Assembly: GCF_020447315.1 (NCBI RefSeq)
Contig: NZ_JAJADQ010000013.1
Span: 1 to 64,000 of the forward strand
Reading direction: 5' to 3'
From: Hymenobacter nitidus
Lineage (GTDB): Bacteria; Bacteroidota; Bacteroidia; Cytophagales; Hymenobacteraceae
DNA: 64,000 bases
Part shown: positions 17,901-25,900 of the stretch, piece after piece
Layout of the letters: every line of letters begins with the position of its first letter
How positions within the stretch are numbered: the stretch's first letter is position 1
Position numbers and translations under genes: made by a program
The notes under the pieces: generated by a model
Databases searched by the model: none
The model's input: the letters and a program-made list of their open reading frames with translations, nothing else
What the model was told of the DNA's origin: nothing

Positions 17901-18566
17901 GCCTTTTTCGTCCGTAATGGTATAGCCTTTGGCCCGCTTAATTTCCAGCGGCTCATAGGGCATGGTGTGGGCCTTGCCGTTTTGCGTATGGAAAAACTTT
18001 CCGCTTCGCCCGCACATGTTGTAGTAGAATAAGTCGGGCTGCGTGTCAAAATTAGGCCTCATCATCCACGGCGACTCACCTACTGGCGTGCCGGTAGCCG
18101 ACATGCAGAACTTGTAGTCAGGTGTGTGCAGCAGGGGAACCAGCCGATGGTCGATGGGAATAGGATTGGCGCCATACACATAGCCGCCGCCCCCGAAATC
18201 ATCTTTTCCCATGATGGTCGACGAGATACTGCCGCCCGCCTGCAGGGCCCAGCCTAGCCCAACCGAGCTGGCTATTTCTGAAACCCGGACGCCTGCAGCA
18301 TGATAGTTAAGGCTGATAGGCAGCGACACGCCCCGCAGCTTTACTTCATAAATAGGAATCGTAATACTAGGAACACCCGTGTACAGGCTGACCGGCGTTT
18401 CTGAGAATTTACCGAGAGCAGCGGCTTCCGGGGGCGGCGGCGTGCCACCGGTCAGGCGGTCCATCGTTTGTGCCGATATCAGCTGCGGTAACAGCCAGCA
18501 AATAAGTGCTATAAGCCAGGCATAGTGCCCGGTTCGCAGCCGGGAGGAGAGGAGAAGTGTGGTCAT
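14901..18566 (-). CDS. RHS/YD-repeat secreted protein (first gene of RHS operon)
   Basis: A 1221-residue protein with signal peptide (hydrophobic stretch ending LISAQT). The N-terminal ~40-140 region (FSETPVSLYTGVPSITIPIY, ISLNYHAAGVRVSEIASSVGLGW) is the conserved start of Bacteroidetes RHS proteins. The middle is beta-rich and the C-terminus ends in a single YD repeat (TSYEYDALGRLQRARDEAGN) and then stops, with no RHS core and no toxin domain. It lies 48 bp upstream of the LRR-RHS gene on the same strand, so the two are probably one operon. The split into a long N-terminal partner and a core-bearing partner recalls the TcB/TcC arrangement of toxin complexes; that parallel is inference. Confidence 0.85.
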   Translation of the reverse strand: MTTLLLSSRLRTGHYAWLIALICWLLPQLISAQTMDRLTGGTPPPPEAAALGKFSETPVSLYTGVPSITIPIYEVKLRGVSLPISLNYHAAGVRVSEIASSVGLGWALQAGGSISSTIMGKDDFGGGGYVYGANPIPIDHRLVPLLHTPDYKFCMSATGTPVGESPWMMRPNFDTQPDLFYYNMCGRSGKFFHTQNGKAHTMPYEPLEIKRAKGYTITDEKGNRFYFQHVEVAATSITKLGAPLHYQDDYEPKSTVFYLSRVETPTHESITLSYDTITYGYANLGSYTRYRTFAKEANSASACVDKPSTSTSSVTRVAGLQLKSIRSSRGDLVEFVYSSCTRLDLAKAKALKQIRVHQGNTVRSFTLGFSYFNATQAKSECDWNPAGTLPDEYRLKLLSVTESGKPGYIIKYNEAIPMPNRLSEGQDHWGFFNGQNMLLPAEPDKGFYQGGNRSPNADFMKVGIIKSLRYPTGGWTEYEFEPNTYPIPGATLTVDSVVVPVNFFAGRPDDSTPSPSSIYPQQKTFTIPAGVDFQSIQVTYKAGCGFREAQNSPQFSPNLVGPNNYSRSFGYNGERPVTEALALVPGEYTLTATTYGYCPEDFIRISYTCQVPRVMPATNRMSGGLRIREIRSFADSYQKEPIRQRYRYAPVQDSTISSGRVLSVPTYSYESREYTWNKDYPKAIDRECRYQAQSSSSILPLSNVQGGSTGYTSVQVFKDKSGEHGMTHHTFSWAQDYALYSGYPFTPTTSLDWQRGLPLQTTDYSWNTATGYQPLHRVINHYTHHYTPPSDFSCEDCANYTPASQPNETHAIGLNILVQRPESMQPAGGAGSWSFLELTAAQFLIESFKYVSVWSYVNQKDEYFYNEADTTNFRLTKTFFSYDNPRHAQISRVQTLNSTGDTLMTRHLYALDYDTTQAATSVALGIRTLARQHRLSELIEQQQWLKQGINLYVTDGKLAYYQQGLPSQDLTLQLASPIPATDFASSSISGGQFRQDSHYRPALAYERYDKLGNILQARQNRAGAQSFLWGYSATLPIARAVNANYDQLAYTSFEPGSAGRWHYSAAGIVAGGRTGNWCYNLATAVTRDSLPAGTYQLSFWATARPDVYQNSALAPISASQAGGSTDTNGFRQYTYTLNLSAAQNTLGLQASQPIRLDEVRLHPVGAQLTTYTHAPLIGITSQTDAAGRTTSYEYDALGRLQRARDEAGNILTQQEYHYARP

Positions 18567-18930
18567 AGGATAGTGATATAGGGACAGACTGATTCAGCCT
18601 AGGGCCTGTGCCGTAGGAGAGCTGCGCAAATAGGTAGGTAGTAGCGGGAGCGGCGAGAGGAGTAAGCGGTGCCTTGCTGGCCAGGCAAAGCGTTAAGGAA
18701 GTATGAACACTGCCCGCATAAGTCGCCAAGAGTGGCGCTATCGGCAAGTGAGAAGCAATGGAAAAGGCCTCGGTTAAGAAGACCTTTTCAGATATGATAC
18801 CTAATTAGCGCAGTAGCAATACTTGCATCGGGCAGTAGGGATAAGCATATTTGTTATGAGTAGAGGATACAATCTTATTCAATAAATGAATAGTATCCAA
18901 ATTTTGCATTCTTTTTTTGAATAAATTTCA
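18567..18930. other. divergent regulatory region between RHS operon and XRE regulator
   Basis: 364 bp, AT-rich near the regulator. It holds the dyad listed separately (18865-18898) and no convincing gene; an ORF crossing into the RHS gene start (18409-18747, minus) is a shadow. Confidence 0.5.
18865..18898. promoter_or_regulatory. two-part dyad, candidate operator of the XRE regulator
   Basis: GGATAC...TATTCA-ataaa-TGAATA-GTATCC: an inner perfect 6-bp dyad with a 5-nt spacer is nested in an outer GGATAC/GTATCC dyad, with a 5-nt bulge on the left. It lies 33-66 bp upstream of the regulator start and between it and the divergent RHS operon, so it could control both. Confidence 0.45.
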
Positions 18931-19788
18931 ATGGATTGGATTCCGGCCAAGCTGCGCACGATTCGCCAGGAATTCAAAATGACCCAGCTGGAGCTGGCTC
19001 AGGCCAGCGGTTTGTCCCAGCGCGACATCAGCCAGCTGGAGAATGGCCGCAAGGAGGGACTGCCCAAAGAGTTTATTCAATTTCTGCATAGCCGGGGCGT
19101 TGATCTGAACTGGCTCTTCACCGACCCAGAACAGGGCGTGGCCGATTTGGTCGGTTTTTCAGGAGCCCCCCGGAAATATCTGGCGGAAGAAAACCAGCCC
19201 CAGCCCGCCCTGGTGCAGGAAGACAGGCCCTCCGGCTATGGAGCCCGCAAGCAAGCTGTTGCGCCCATACCTGCCGCTGCCGGCGCGGCCACTCTGAGCA
19301 TGGTGAGCAGTGAGGCGCAGAGCCACTACCCGGCGCGCTACCTGGACCCGGCGTTTTATCGGAGCCTGCCGGTATTCACGCTGGCGTTGCCCGAGGTGCA
19401 GCAAGGCGTATTCCGGTGCTTTCAGCTAGCTAGCGCCGAGATGCTGCCCGCCTTCGCGCCCCAGGATTGGGTTATTGCCCGTGCCGATAACCTGGCCGCG
19501 CCGCTTGAGAATGGTGCTGTATACGTAGTTGTAACCAACGCTCAGGTGCTTGTGCGGCGGGTCTTTGCCCACCCCGAACAGCGGGGCAAGCTGGTGCTAA
19601 AAGCCGATGCCGCTGGCTCTGCTGATGCAGTGGTGCCGCTAGCCGATGTAGTCGAGCTATGGAGTGTGCGCGGGCGGCTGAGCTTTCAGGTGCCCACCAG
19701 TGGCGTGGCCGAGCAAAAAACCACTTCCTTGGAAGCCAACCTGCAGGACCTGCTGGCGCGGGTGCAGCGGCTGGAAGCCGGCAAGTAG
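18931..19788 (+). CDS. XRE-family regulator with protease-dead S24/LexA-like C-terminus
   Basis: 285 residues. An N-terminal helix-turn-helix (~5-60, MTQLELAQASGLSQRDISQLENGR) is followed by a Pro/Ala-rich linker and a C-terminal domain (~145-255) shaped like S24 (LexA/CI). Where active members have GDSMxP, this protein reads ASAEMLP (E170 at the serine position). Where they have the catalytic lysine (ilvKR) it reads VLVRR, so self-cleavage is not expected. The last ~25 residues look like a coiled coil (SLEANLQDLLARVQRLEAG). It diverges from the RHS operon and probably binds the dyad upstream. Confidence 0.85.
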   Translation: MDWIPAKLRTIRQEFKMTQLELAQASGLSQRDISQLENGRKEGLPKEFIQFLHSRGVDLNWLFTDPEQGVADLVGFSGAPRKYLAEENQPQPALVQEDRPSGYGARKQAVAPIPAAAGAATLSMVSSEAQSHYPARYLDPAFYRSLPVFTLALPEVQQGVFRCFQLASAEMLPAFAPQDWVIARADNLAAPLENGAVYVVVTNAQVLVRRVFAHPEQRGKLVLKADAAGSADAVVPLADVVELWSVRGRLSFQVPTSGVAEQKTTSLEANLQDLLARVQRLEAGK

Positions 19789-19868
19789 CCGGCCCGGCAG
19801 CACCCGAAAAAACGTCGGGGCCGCCTGCAAAAAGTGACCCTGGCTGCGGCAGCTGCGTTTACTAGCGC

Positions 19869-20108
19869 ATGCAGTACTTCCACGATACCCTTATCCGGTG
19901 GGGCTTTGAGCTACAGCGTCCCGGCTTCTACAAGCGCCCGACCAGCGCGGCCCTCGGCGGCACCATGTTCTGTACCACGGGCGAAGACGGGCGCCCCCGC
20001 AAGATGCTGCTCTGGCAGCGCGGCCGTATCCTGGTACAAGGCGACGTGGTAACGCTCGACGCCCTGGAACAGGTGCTACGGCGGGTGTTGGGCCCGGCCG
20101 TAGCATAA
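19869..20108 (+). CDS. small hypothetical protein
   Basis: 79 residues beginning MQYFHDTLIRWGFELQRPGFYKR, with mixed hydrophobic and charged residues and a plausible globular pattern. I recognise no family. It follows the XRE regulator by 80 bp on the same strand. The opposite strand carries overlapping ORFs, so coding status rests on protein-like composition and the ATG start. Confidence 0.5.
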   Translation: MQYFHDTLIRWGFELQRPGFYKRPTSAALGGTMFCTTGEDGRPRKMLLWQRGRILVQGDVVTLDALEQVLRRVLGPAVA

Positions 20109-20147
20109 GGGCAAAGCGGCCCGCCGCCCGATACGGCCCTGGTTGGT

Positions 20148-20725
20148 TTAGCGGCTGGGCTTCCAGCCCGCAGGTACCGGCTTTTTTCCTTTGATATCAA
20201 ACGATTTAAAGCCCTTGGCAACTTCCCGGTTGTTCTTGCTGAAGGAGTGTTGCACATAGGCCGTATCGGTTGGGTTTTCTACGGAAAAAACCACGATTCG
20301 CGTCTCCTCTACGGTGTCCCCTGCCAGCACCAACGGCACGGTATAGATAGAATAGTAGCGTTGACCGTTCGGGTGATACTCGTGCCAGTACGACTCCTGG
20401 GAGGACTTGCTGGGGTTGAAATCCGCCATCAACTGGCCCGTGCGCGTCAGCCGCTTCCATTTCCCGTACGGATTAAAGCTGTACTTGCCGTCGGGTGTGG
20501 GCAGCACCCGCAGCGGCCCTTCGTCATAATAGGTGCCCAGGATAGCCGGGTAGGATTTATGAGTTTTCTCGACTACCTCTCCCCGCTGCAAGGCCGCCCG
20601 CTCCTGCCTGGTCAGATGCCGACGATATTTGCCATCTTCATGGTCGGGTGATAGACTGCGGAAAAACACAAAGCCGCTGCCCCCAAAGCAAGCGCAAGTA
20701 CTATGGCAATCGGCCAGTTATCCAT
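20148..20725 (-). pseudogene. membrane-anchored hypothetical protein, apparent frameshift in a 5-T run
   Basis: From 20669 downward a 173-codon frame opens with GTG (FFRSLSPDHEDGKYRR...) and lacks a sensible N-terminus. In another frame, an ATG at 20725 gives MDNWPIAIVLALALGAAAL, a typical N-terminal membrane helix. The two frames meet at a run of five T (minus strand; A run 20662-20666 on plus). One extra T would fuse them into CFFRSLSPDHEDG. The body contains KYSFNPYGKWKRL and WHEYHPNGQRYYS and has no recognised family. Either the gene is disrupted, the run is a sequencing error, or it is slippage-controlled. Confidence 0.6.
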
Positions 20726-20758
20726 TATAAAGTAGTAAAAACAGCCTCAAATATAGCC

Positions 20759-20813
20759 GGATAACCTACTCCTGCAGCCCGCTTGGCTGGAGTAGAATTC
20801 TTGGGTTATCCTG
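20759..20813. repeat. imperfect intergenic palindrome
   Basis: GGATAACC...CTACTCC...AGCC pairs with GGCT...GGAGTAG...GGTTATCC, giving a bulged hairpin of about 55 nt. It lies between the frameshifted gene and the permease. No T run follows. The short ORF covering it is not convincing. Confidence 0.45.
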
Positions 20814-21011
20814 GTAATGTCAACCAGGGGCTGCTGACAGGCAGGGCAATGGTGGCTGAGGCCCTTGGATATCCGGGGCTGCCAGGGTTCGGCACGAAGC
20901 AGCCGCGCTGAAAATGTTGGGAAGCCGTTGTTTTGCCGCTGCATCAGCAACCCCGCCGCATTATTCTTTATCTTTTGGGCCTCAAATCCCCCGCTCCCTC
21001 ACAACCCATAA

Positions 21012-22775
21012 ATGAGTTCTTTCTCCAATCTGTTTCGCCGTAAGGACATCGGCGCTATTCTGCAAAACCCACCGGCCGACGTAGAGGGCCACAGCCATGG
21101 TGGCCTGGAGCGCAACCTCTCGGTGCGCGACCTGACGGCCCTGGGCATTGCCGCCGTCATCGGGGCCGGCATTTTCAGCACCATCGGCAACGCCTCCCAC
21201 GACGGCGGCCCGGCCGTGTCGCTGCTCTTTGTCTTCACCGCCATTGCCTGCGCCTTCTCGGCCTTGTGCTACGCGCAGTTTGCCGCCACCATTCCTATCA
21301 GCGGCTCGGCTTATACGTACGCCTACGCTTCCTTCGGGGAACTCACGGCCTGGATTATCGGCTGGGCTCTCATCATGGAATATGCCGTGGGCAACATCGT
21401 GGTGGCTATTTCCTGGTCTGACTATTTTACCGGCCTGATGGAGGGCGTCGGGCTGAAAATACCGGCCTACCTGACCATGGGCACTCAGAGCGCCTACAAA
21501 GGCTACCACGAGGTACTGGAGCTGATGCAAAGCGGCAAGCCCCTGACCGATGTGGCCCCGGCCACCCTGGAAGCCTACAAAACCTGGAACACGGCCCCGC
21601 TGCTGTTCGGCGACTTCCGCTTGGTCTGCGACCTGCCCGCTTTCCTGATTACGGTGCTGATTACGGCCGTGGTGTACGTTGGCATCAAGGAGTCCAAAAC
21701 GGCCAGTAACCTACTGGTGCTGCTCAAGCTGATTGTGGTGGGCGTCGTTATTGCCGTGGGCGTGTTCTACGTGAATCCGGCCAACTGGAGCCCGTTTGCC
21801 CCCAATGGCGTGGCGGGTGTGCTCAAGGGCGTGTCGGCGGTGTTTTTCGCCTACATCGGCTTCGATGCTATTTCCACGACGGCTGAGGAGTGCAAAAACC
21901 CCCAGCGCGACTTGCCCCGGGCCATGATTTACGCCCTGATTATCTGCACTGTGCTCTACGTGATTATCACGATGGTACTCACCGGCATGGTGTCCTACAA
22001 AGAGTTGGGCGTGGGCGACCCGCTAGCCTTTGTGTTCGAGAAAGTAGGCCTGCCCCAGCTGGCCGGCGTGGTGGCCGTGAGTGCTATTTTTGCCATGGCC
22101 TCGGTGCTGCTCGTGTTCCAGATCGGCCAGCCCCGCATCTGGATGAGCATGAGCCGCGACGGTCTGCTGCCCCCCATTTTCGCCCGGGTGCACCCCAAGT
22201 TTCACACGCCTTCGTTCAGCACCATCGTTACGGGCTTCTTCGTGGGCGTGCCGGCTTTGCTGCTCAACATGGACCTGGTTATCGACCTGACGAGCATCGG
22301 AACGCTGTTTGCCTTTGCCCTGGTGTGCGGCGGCATCCTGATTCTGGACCCGCACGGCACCTCCGAGGCCCGCTTTAAAGTGCCCTACATCAACGGCCAG
22401 TTTCTGCTGCCCCTTATCATGGTTATCGGCATCGTGCTGCTGTTCGTGTACAACGGGGAAGCCGTGTCCGAAATGGGCCGTATCGTAGGGGGCGCAGAAG
22501 GCGTGCAAGGCTTCCAGCACTACATCCCGATGCTGGTGTTCTTCGGCTTCTGCATCTACCTGACTGTGGCCTCGGTGCGCCGCCGCCTCTCGCTGCTGCC
22601 CACGCTGGGCTTGCTCACCAACCTGTACCTGATGACCCAGCTGGGCATCAATAACTGGCTGCTGTTCTTCGGCTGGCTCGTTATTGGTCTGGCCCTGTAC
22701 TTCAACTACGGCTACAAGCACAGCAAGCTGAACGCCGGAGCCACGGCCAACAACCGCCCCACGCCGATTCGCTAG
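21012..22775 (+). CDS. APC-superfamily amino acid permease (cationic amino acid transporter type)
   Basis: A 587-residue inner-membrane transporter with about 12-14 hydrophobic segments. The first TM helix motif GIAAVIGAGIFSTIGNAS (~46-63) is the APC family substrate-binding signature, and FFAYIGFDAISTTAEECKNPQRDLP (TM6 to loop) is typical of the CAT/YfnA-like group. The C-terminal tail is hydrophilic. There is an unusual loop of ~60 residues between TM5 and TM6 (YKGYHEVLELMQSGKP). Substrate is uncertain. It is monocistronic, with the ATG 11 bp after a T-rich leader. Confidence 0.92.
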   Translation: MSSFSNLFRRKDIGAILQNPPADVEGHSHGGLERNLSVRDLTALGIAAVIGAGIFSTIGNASHDGGPAVSLLFVFTAIACAFSALCYAQFAATIPISGSAYTYAYASFGELTAWIIGWALIMEYAVGNIVVAISWSDYFTGLMEGVGLKIPAYLTMGTQSAYKGYHEVLELMQSGKPLTDVAPATLEAYKTWNTAPLLFGDFRLVCDLPAFLITVLITAVVYVGIKESKTASNLLVLLKLIVVGVVIAVGVFYVNPANWSPFAPNGVAGVLKGVSAVFFAYIGFDAISTTAEECKNPQRDLPRAMIYALIICTVLYVIITMVLTGMVSYKELGVGDPLAFVFEKVGLPQLAGVVAVSAIFAMASVLLVFQIGQPRIWMSMSRDGLLPPIFARVHPKFHTPSFSTIVTGFFVGVPALLLNMDLVIDLTSIGTLFAFALVCGGILILDPHGTSEARFKVPYINGQFLLPLIMVIGIVLLFVYNGEAVSEMGRIVGGAEGVQGFQHYIPMLVFFGFCIYLTVASVRRRLSLLPTLGLLTNLYLMTQLGINNWLLFFGWLVIGLALYFNYGYKHSKLNAGATANNRPTPIR

Positions 22776-22806
22776 CGCCGGGCGGGAGTCAATACTTAAA
22801 ATCTAC

Positions 22807-22876
22807 GCGCGGGCTTTGTCCGGAGGCGCATTAACCGAGAACTTTGGTTGACGCGCCCCCAGGGCAAAGCCCGCGC
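22807..22876. repeat. long GC-rich palindrome
   Basis: GCGCGGGCTTTG (22807-22818) pairs perfectly with CAAAGCCCGCGC (22865-22876). Inside, GGAGGCGC/GCGCCCCC and AACC/GGTT can extend the fold. It lies between the permease stop and the helicase start and would be in the helicase leader RNA. No T run follows, so it is not a standard terminator. Confidence 0.6.
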
Positions 22877-22903
22877 TGCGTCTGGCCTTATTCTACCTGC
22901 TTT

Positions 22904-25900
22904 ATGGAAAGTACCCCGGTTTCGTCGTCGGCCTCTGGCCTGCTCGCCCGCCTGCACGCCTCCCGCGAGGAGCTGCTCGACCTTGGCCTGCGCAACCCGC
23001 TGCTCAACTTCCGGCCTTCCCCGGCCCGCGGGGTGGTCGTAACGCAGGAAGAGTCGGCGGCGGTGTACGAGGTGCTGGTGCGCCAGGGCAAAACCATGTA
23101 TTTCCTGGCTTTCCCCGAGGCTAAGAAGCTGGCCGCAACGCCGTTGCTCCTGCCATTAGCAGACACATTCATTGAAATCAACACTTCTGAACCGTCAGAC
23201 TCTCCCTCTCCATTTTCGGAGAGGGGGCAGGGGGGGAAGGTGCCCGAAACCGCGCCAGTCGAAGAAGCCGCCAATCTGCTGCCTGACCTATCCGAAGCCG
23301 AGCGCCAACGCCTGCTGACCGACAACAAGCTGCAAACCGCCGAGCCCCTGGCTAAGCTCGAAGCGCGCCTGCTCAATACGTATTATACCGCCCGCACCAG
23401 CCTAGAAGAGCAGGGCGTGAACATCCTGTATCTGGCTCTGGGCCAGCTGACTTGGTATGAGGCCGAGAGCAGCCAGGAGCCGCGGCAGGCCCCGCTGCTG
23501 CTGGTGCCGGTGCTGCTGGAGCGTAGCACTGCCGCCGAGCGGTTCAAGCTGCGCCACACCGGGGCCGAAATCGAAGGCAACTTGAGCCTGCAGGCCAAGC
23601 TGCGGGCCAGCTTCGGGGTGGCGCTGCCCTTGCCCGAAGCCGAGGAAGAGCTGCGCGTGGTCGACTACTTTGCCGCCGTAGCGCAGGCCGTAGCGGGCCT
23701 GCCGCGCTGGCAGGTCGTGCCCGACAGCATTACCCTGGGCTTCTTTTCCTTCGGCAAGTTCATGCTCTACCGCGACCTGGACCCCACTACCTGGCCCGCC
23801 GACGCCACCCTGCTCGACCACCCCGCCCTGGCCGCGCTACTGGGCACCGATACTGGCTTTCAGGATGCCGCGCCCACCATCGGCGACACCGCTTTTCTGG
23901 ACACCGAAAGCCCGGCCCACGAGCTGCACCAGGTGCTCGATGCCGATTCGTCGCAGCTGCTGGCCCTGCTGGCCGTGCACGAGGGCCGCAACCTCGTGAT
24001 TCAGGGGCCACCCGGCACGGGCAAGTCGCAGACCATTGCCAACCTGCTGGCCGAAGCCATTGGGGCGGGTAAAAAGGTGCTGTTCGTGGCCGAGAAAATG
24101 GCGGCCCTGGAAGTGGTGAAGCGCCGCCTCGATACCCTGGGCCTGGGTGCGGCCTGCCTGGAGCTGCACAGCCACAAAGCCAACAAAAAGGCCCTGCACG
24201 ACGAGCTACGCCACACCCTGGGCCTGGGCCGCCCCGCCGTAGATGCCACCGTGGCCGACCAGATGGCCCAGCTGCCCCGCTACCGCACCGCCCTGAACAA
24301 CTACGCGTTAGCCGTCAACGCACCTGTTGGCCGCAGCCGCCGCACCGTACAGCAGGTGGTAGGCGAGCTGCTGCGCCTGAACGAAGAGCGTGGCCCGGTG
24401 GAGCTGCCGCGCCTGGCCTTCACCACTCTCGCCGACTGGACCGATGCCGATGCCGCCCACGCCGAAAGTCAGGCCGCCCGCTTGCAGGCTACGCTGCAGA
24501 AAATCGGGAAGCCGAAAAGCCTGCTGTTCTGGGGCAGTGAGCTGACGGTGCTGCTGCCCGCCGACCAGGAAGCCCTGACGCTGCGGCTGCGCGAGGCTCA
24601 GGAGGCCGTAGCCGCGCTGCAAGTGGCCGCCGAGGTGCTGGCCCAGCTGCTAGGCGTGCCCGTGCCCACGGAGCGCACGGCCGCCGAAGCTTTGTTGCCT
24701 GCCGCCCGCCACGCCCAGTTGGCCCCACCGCTAGCCGGAATGGCCGTCGCGGATTCGGCCTGGACGACGCAGGCGGGCAGAACAGGAGAGCTGCTACAGG
24801 CGGGAATCAGCTACGCGGCGCTGCACCAGCAGTATGATGCCATACTGCTGCCCGAGGCCTGGAATCAAACCCTGCTGCCGGAGCGGGCGGCCCTGCTTTC
24901 CTACGGCGACAAGTGGTGGAAATTCCTCAAGGGCGACTACCGGCAAGCCAAAAAACGGCTGCAAAGCCTGTGGCGCGGTCCATTGCCCGAGGAAGCCGCC
25001 GCAGTGCTGCCCGTCATTGATGCCATTCACGAAGCCAGCCGCCACGCGCAGGCGGTGCAGGAAGCTGAGTTCTGGGCCGGGAAGCTGTTCGGCCCAGCTT
25101 GGCAAGGCCTGCGCTCCGACTGGACTGCTGTGCGCAAAACGGCCGACTTCCTGATGCTTACTCACCAGCGCATAGCCCAGCGCCAGTTGCCCGCCGAGTT
25201 GCTGCACTACCTGAGTGAATCCCCAAACCCGGCGGAAATTACCTCTCCGCTGATAGCTCTGGAAACCGCTCTGGCGGGTCACCGCGCCGCCACGCGGGCG
25301 GTGGCTGGGGCCCTGCTGCTCAATGAGCCCCGCCGGTTTGGGCCGGCAGGCCGAATGGAGTTTCAGTTGTTCGAAGCGCAACAGCACACCTTGAGCGCCT
25401 GGCTGGCCGACGTGCCCGCCCTGCGCCTGACGACCGAGTGGAACAACGTGGCCGCGGGCGTAGCCGCCGACAACCTGTCCGAGCTGCTGATATTGGCAGA
25501 AACCTGGGAGCCGGCCGCCCAACACCTGGTAGCCGCCGTGCGCCAGACCTGGCTGGAGTATCTGCAGAAGCAGGCCTACGCCCAGCATCCGGCGCTCCGC
25601 CAGTTTGAGCGGGCCAGCCACGAGGAAACTGCCGCCCGCTTCCGCGAAGCCGACGAAGACTCGCTCTACCACAACCGGGTGCGGGCTATGCAACAGCACT
25701 TCAACCAGCTGCCTCACCAGCAGGCCAGCGGGCAAATGCTGCTGCTCAAGAACGAGTTTGCCAAGAAAACCCGCCATTTGCCCCTGCGCAAGCTCATGCA
25801 GCAGGCCGGCCGCGCCGTGCAGGCCATCAAGCCGGTGTTTATGATGTCGCCGCTGTCGGTGGCCAGCTACCTGCCGCCGGGGGCCGTGGACTTCGACCTG

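Noticed and set aside
20747..20950. 67-codon minus-strand ORF with a CPAC motif upstream of the permease
   Set aside because: It covers an imperfect palindrome, has no start context or neighbour support, and the single CxxC is not enough.
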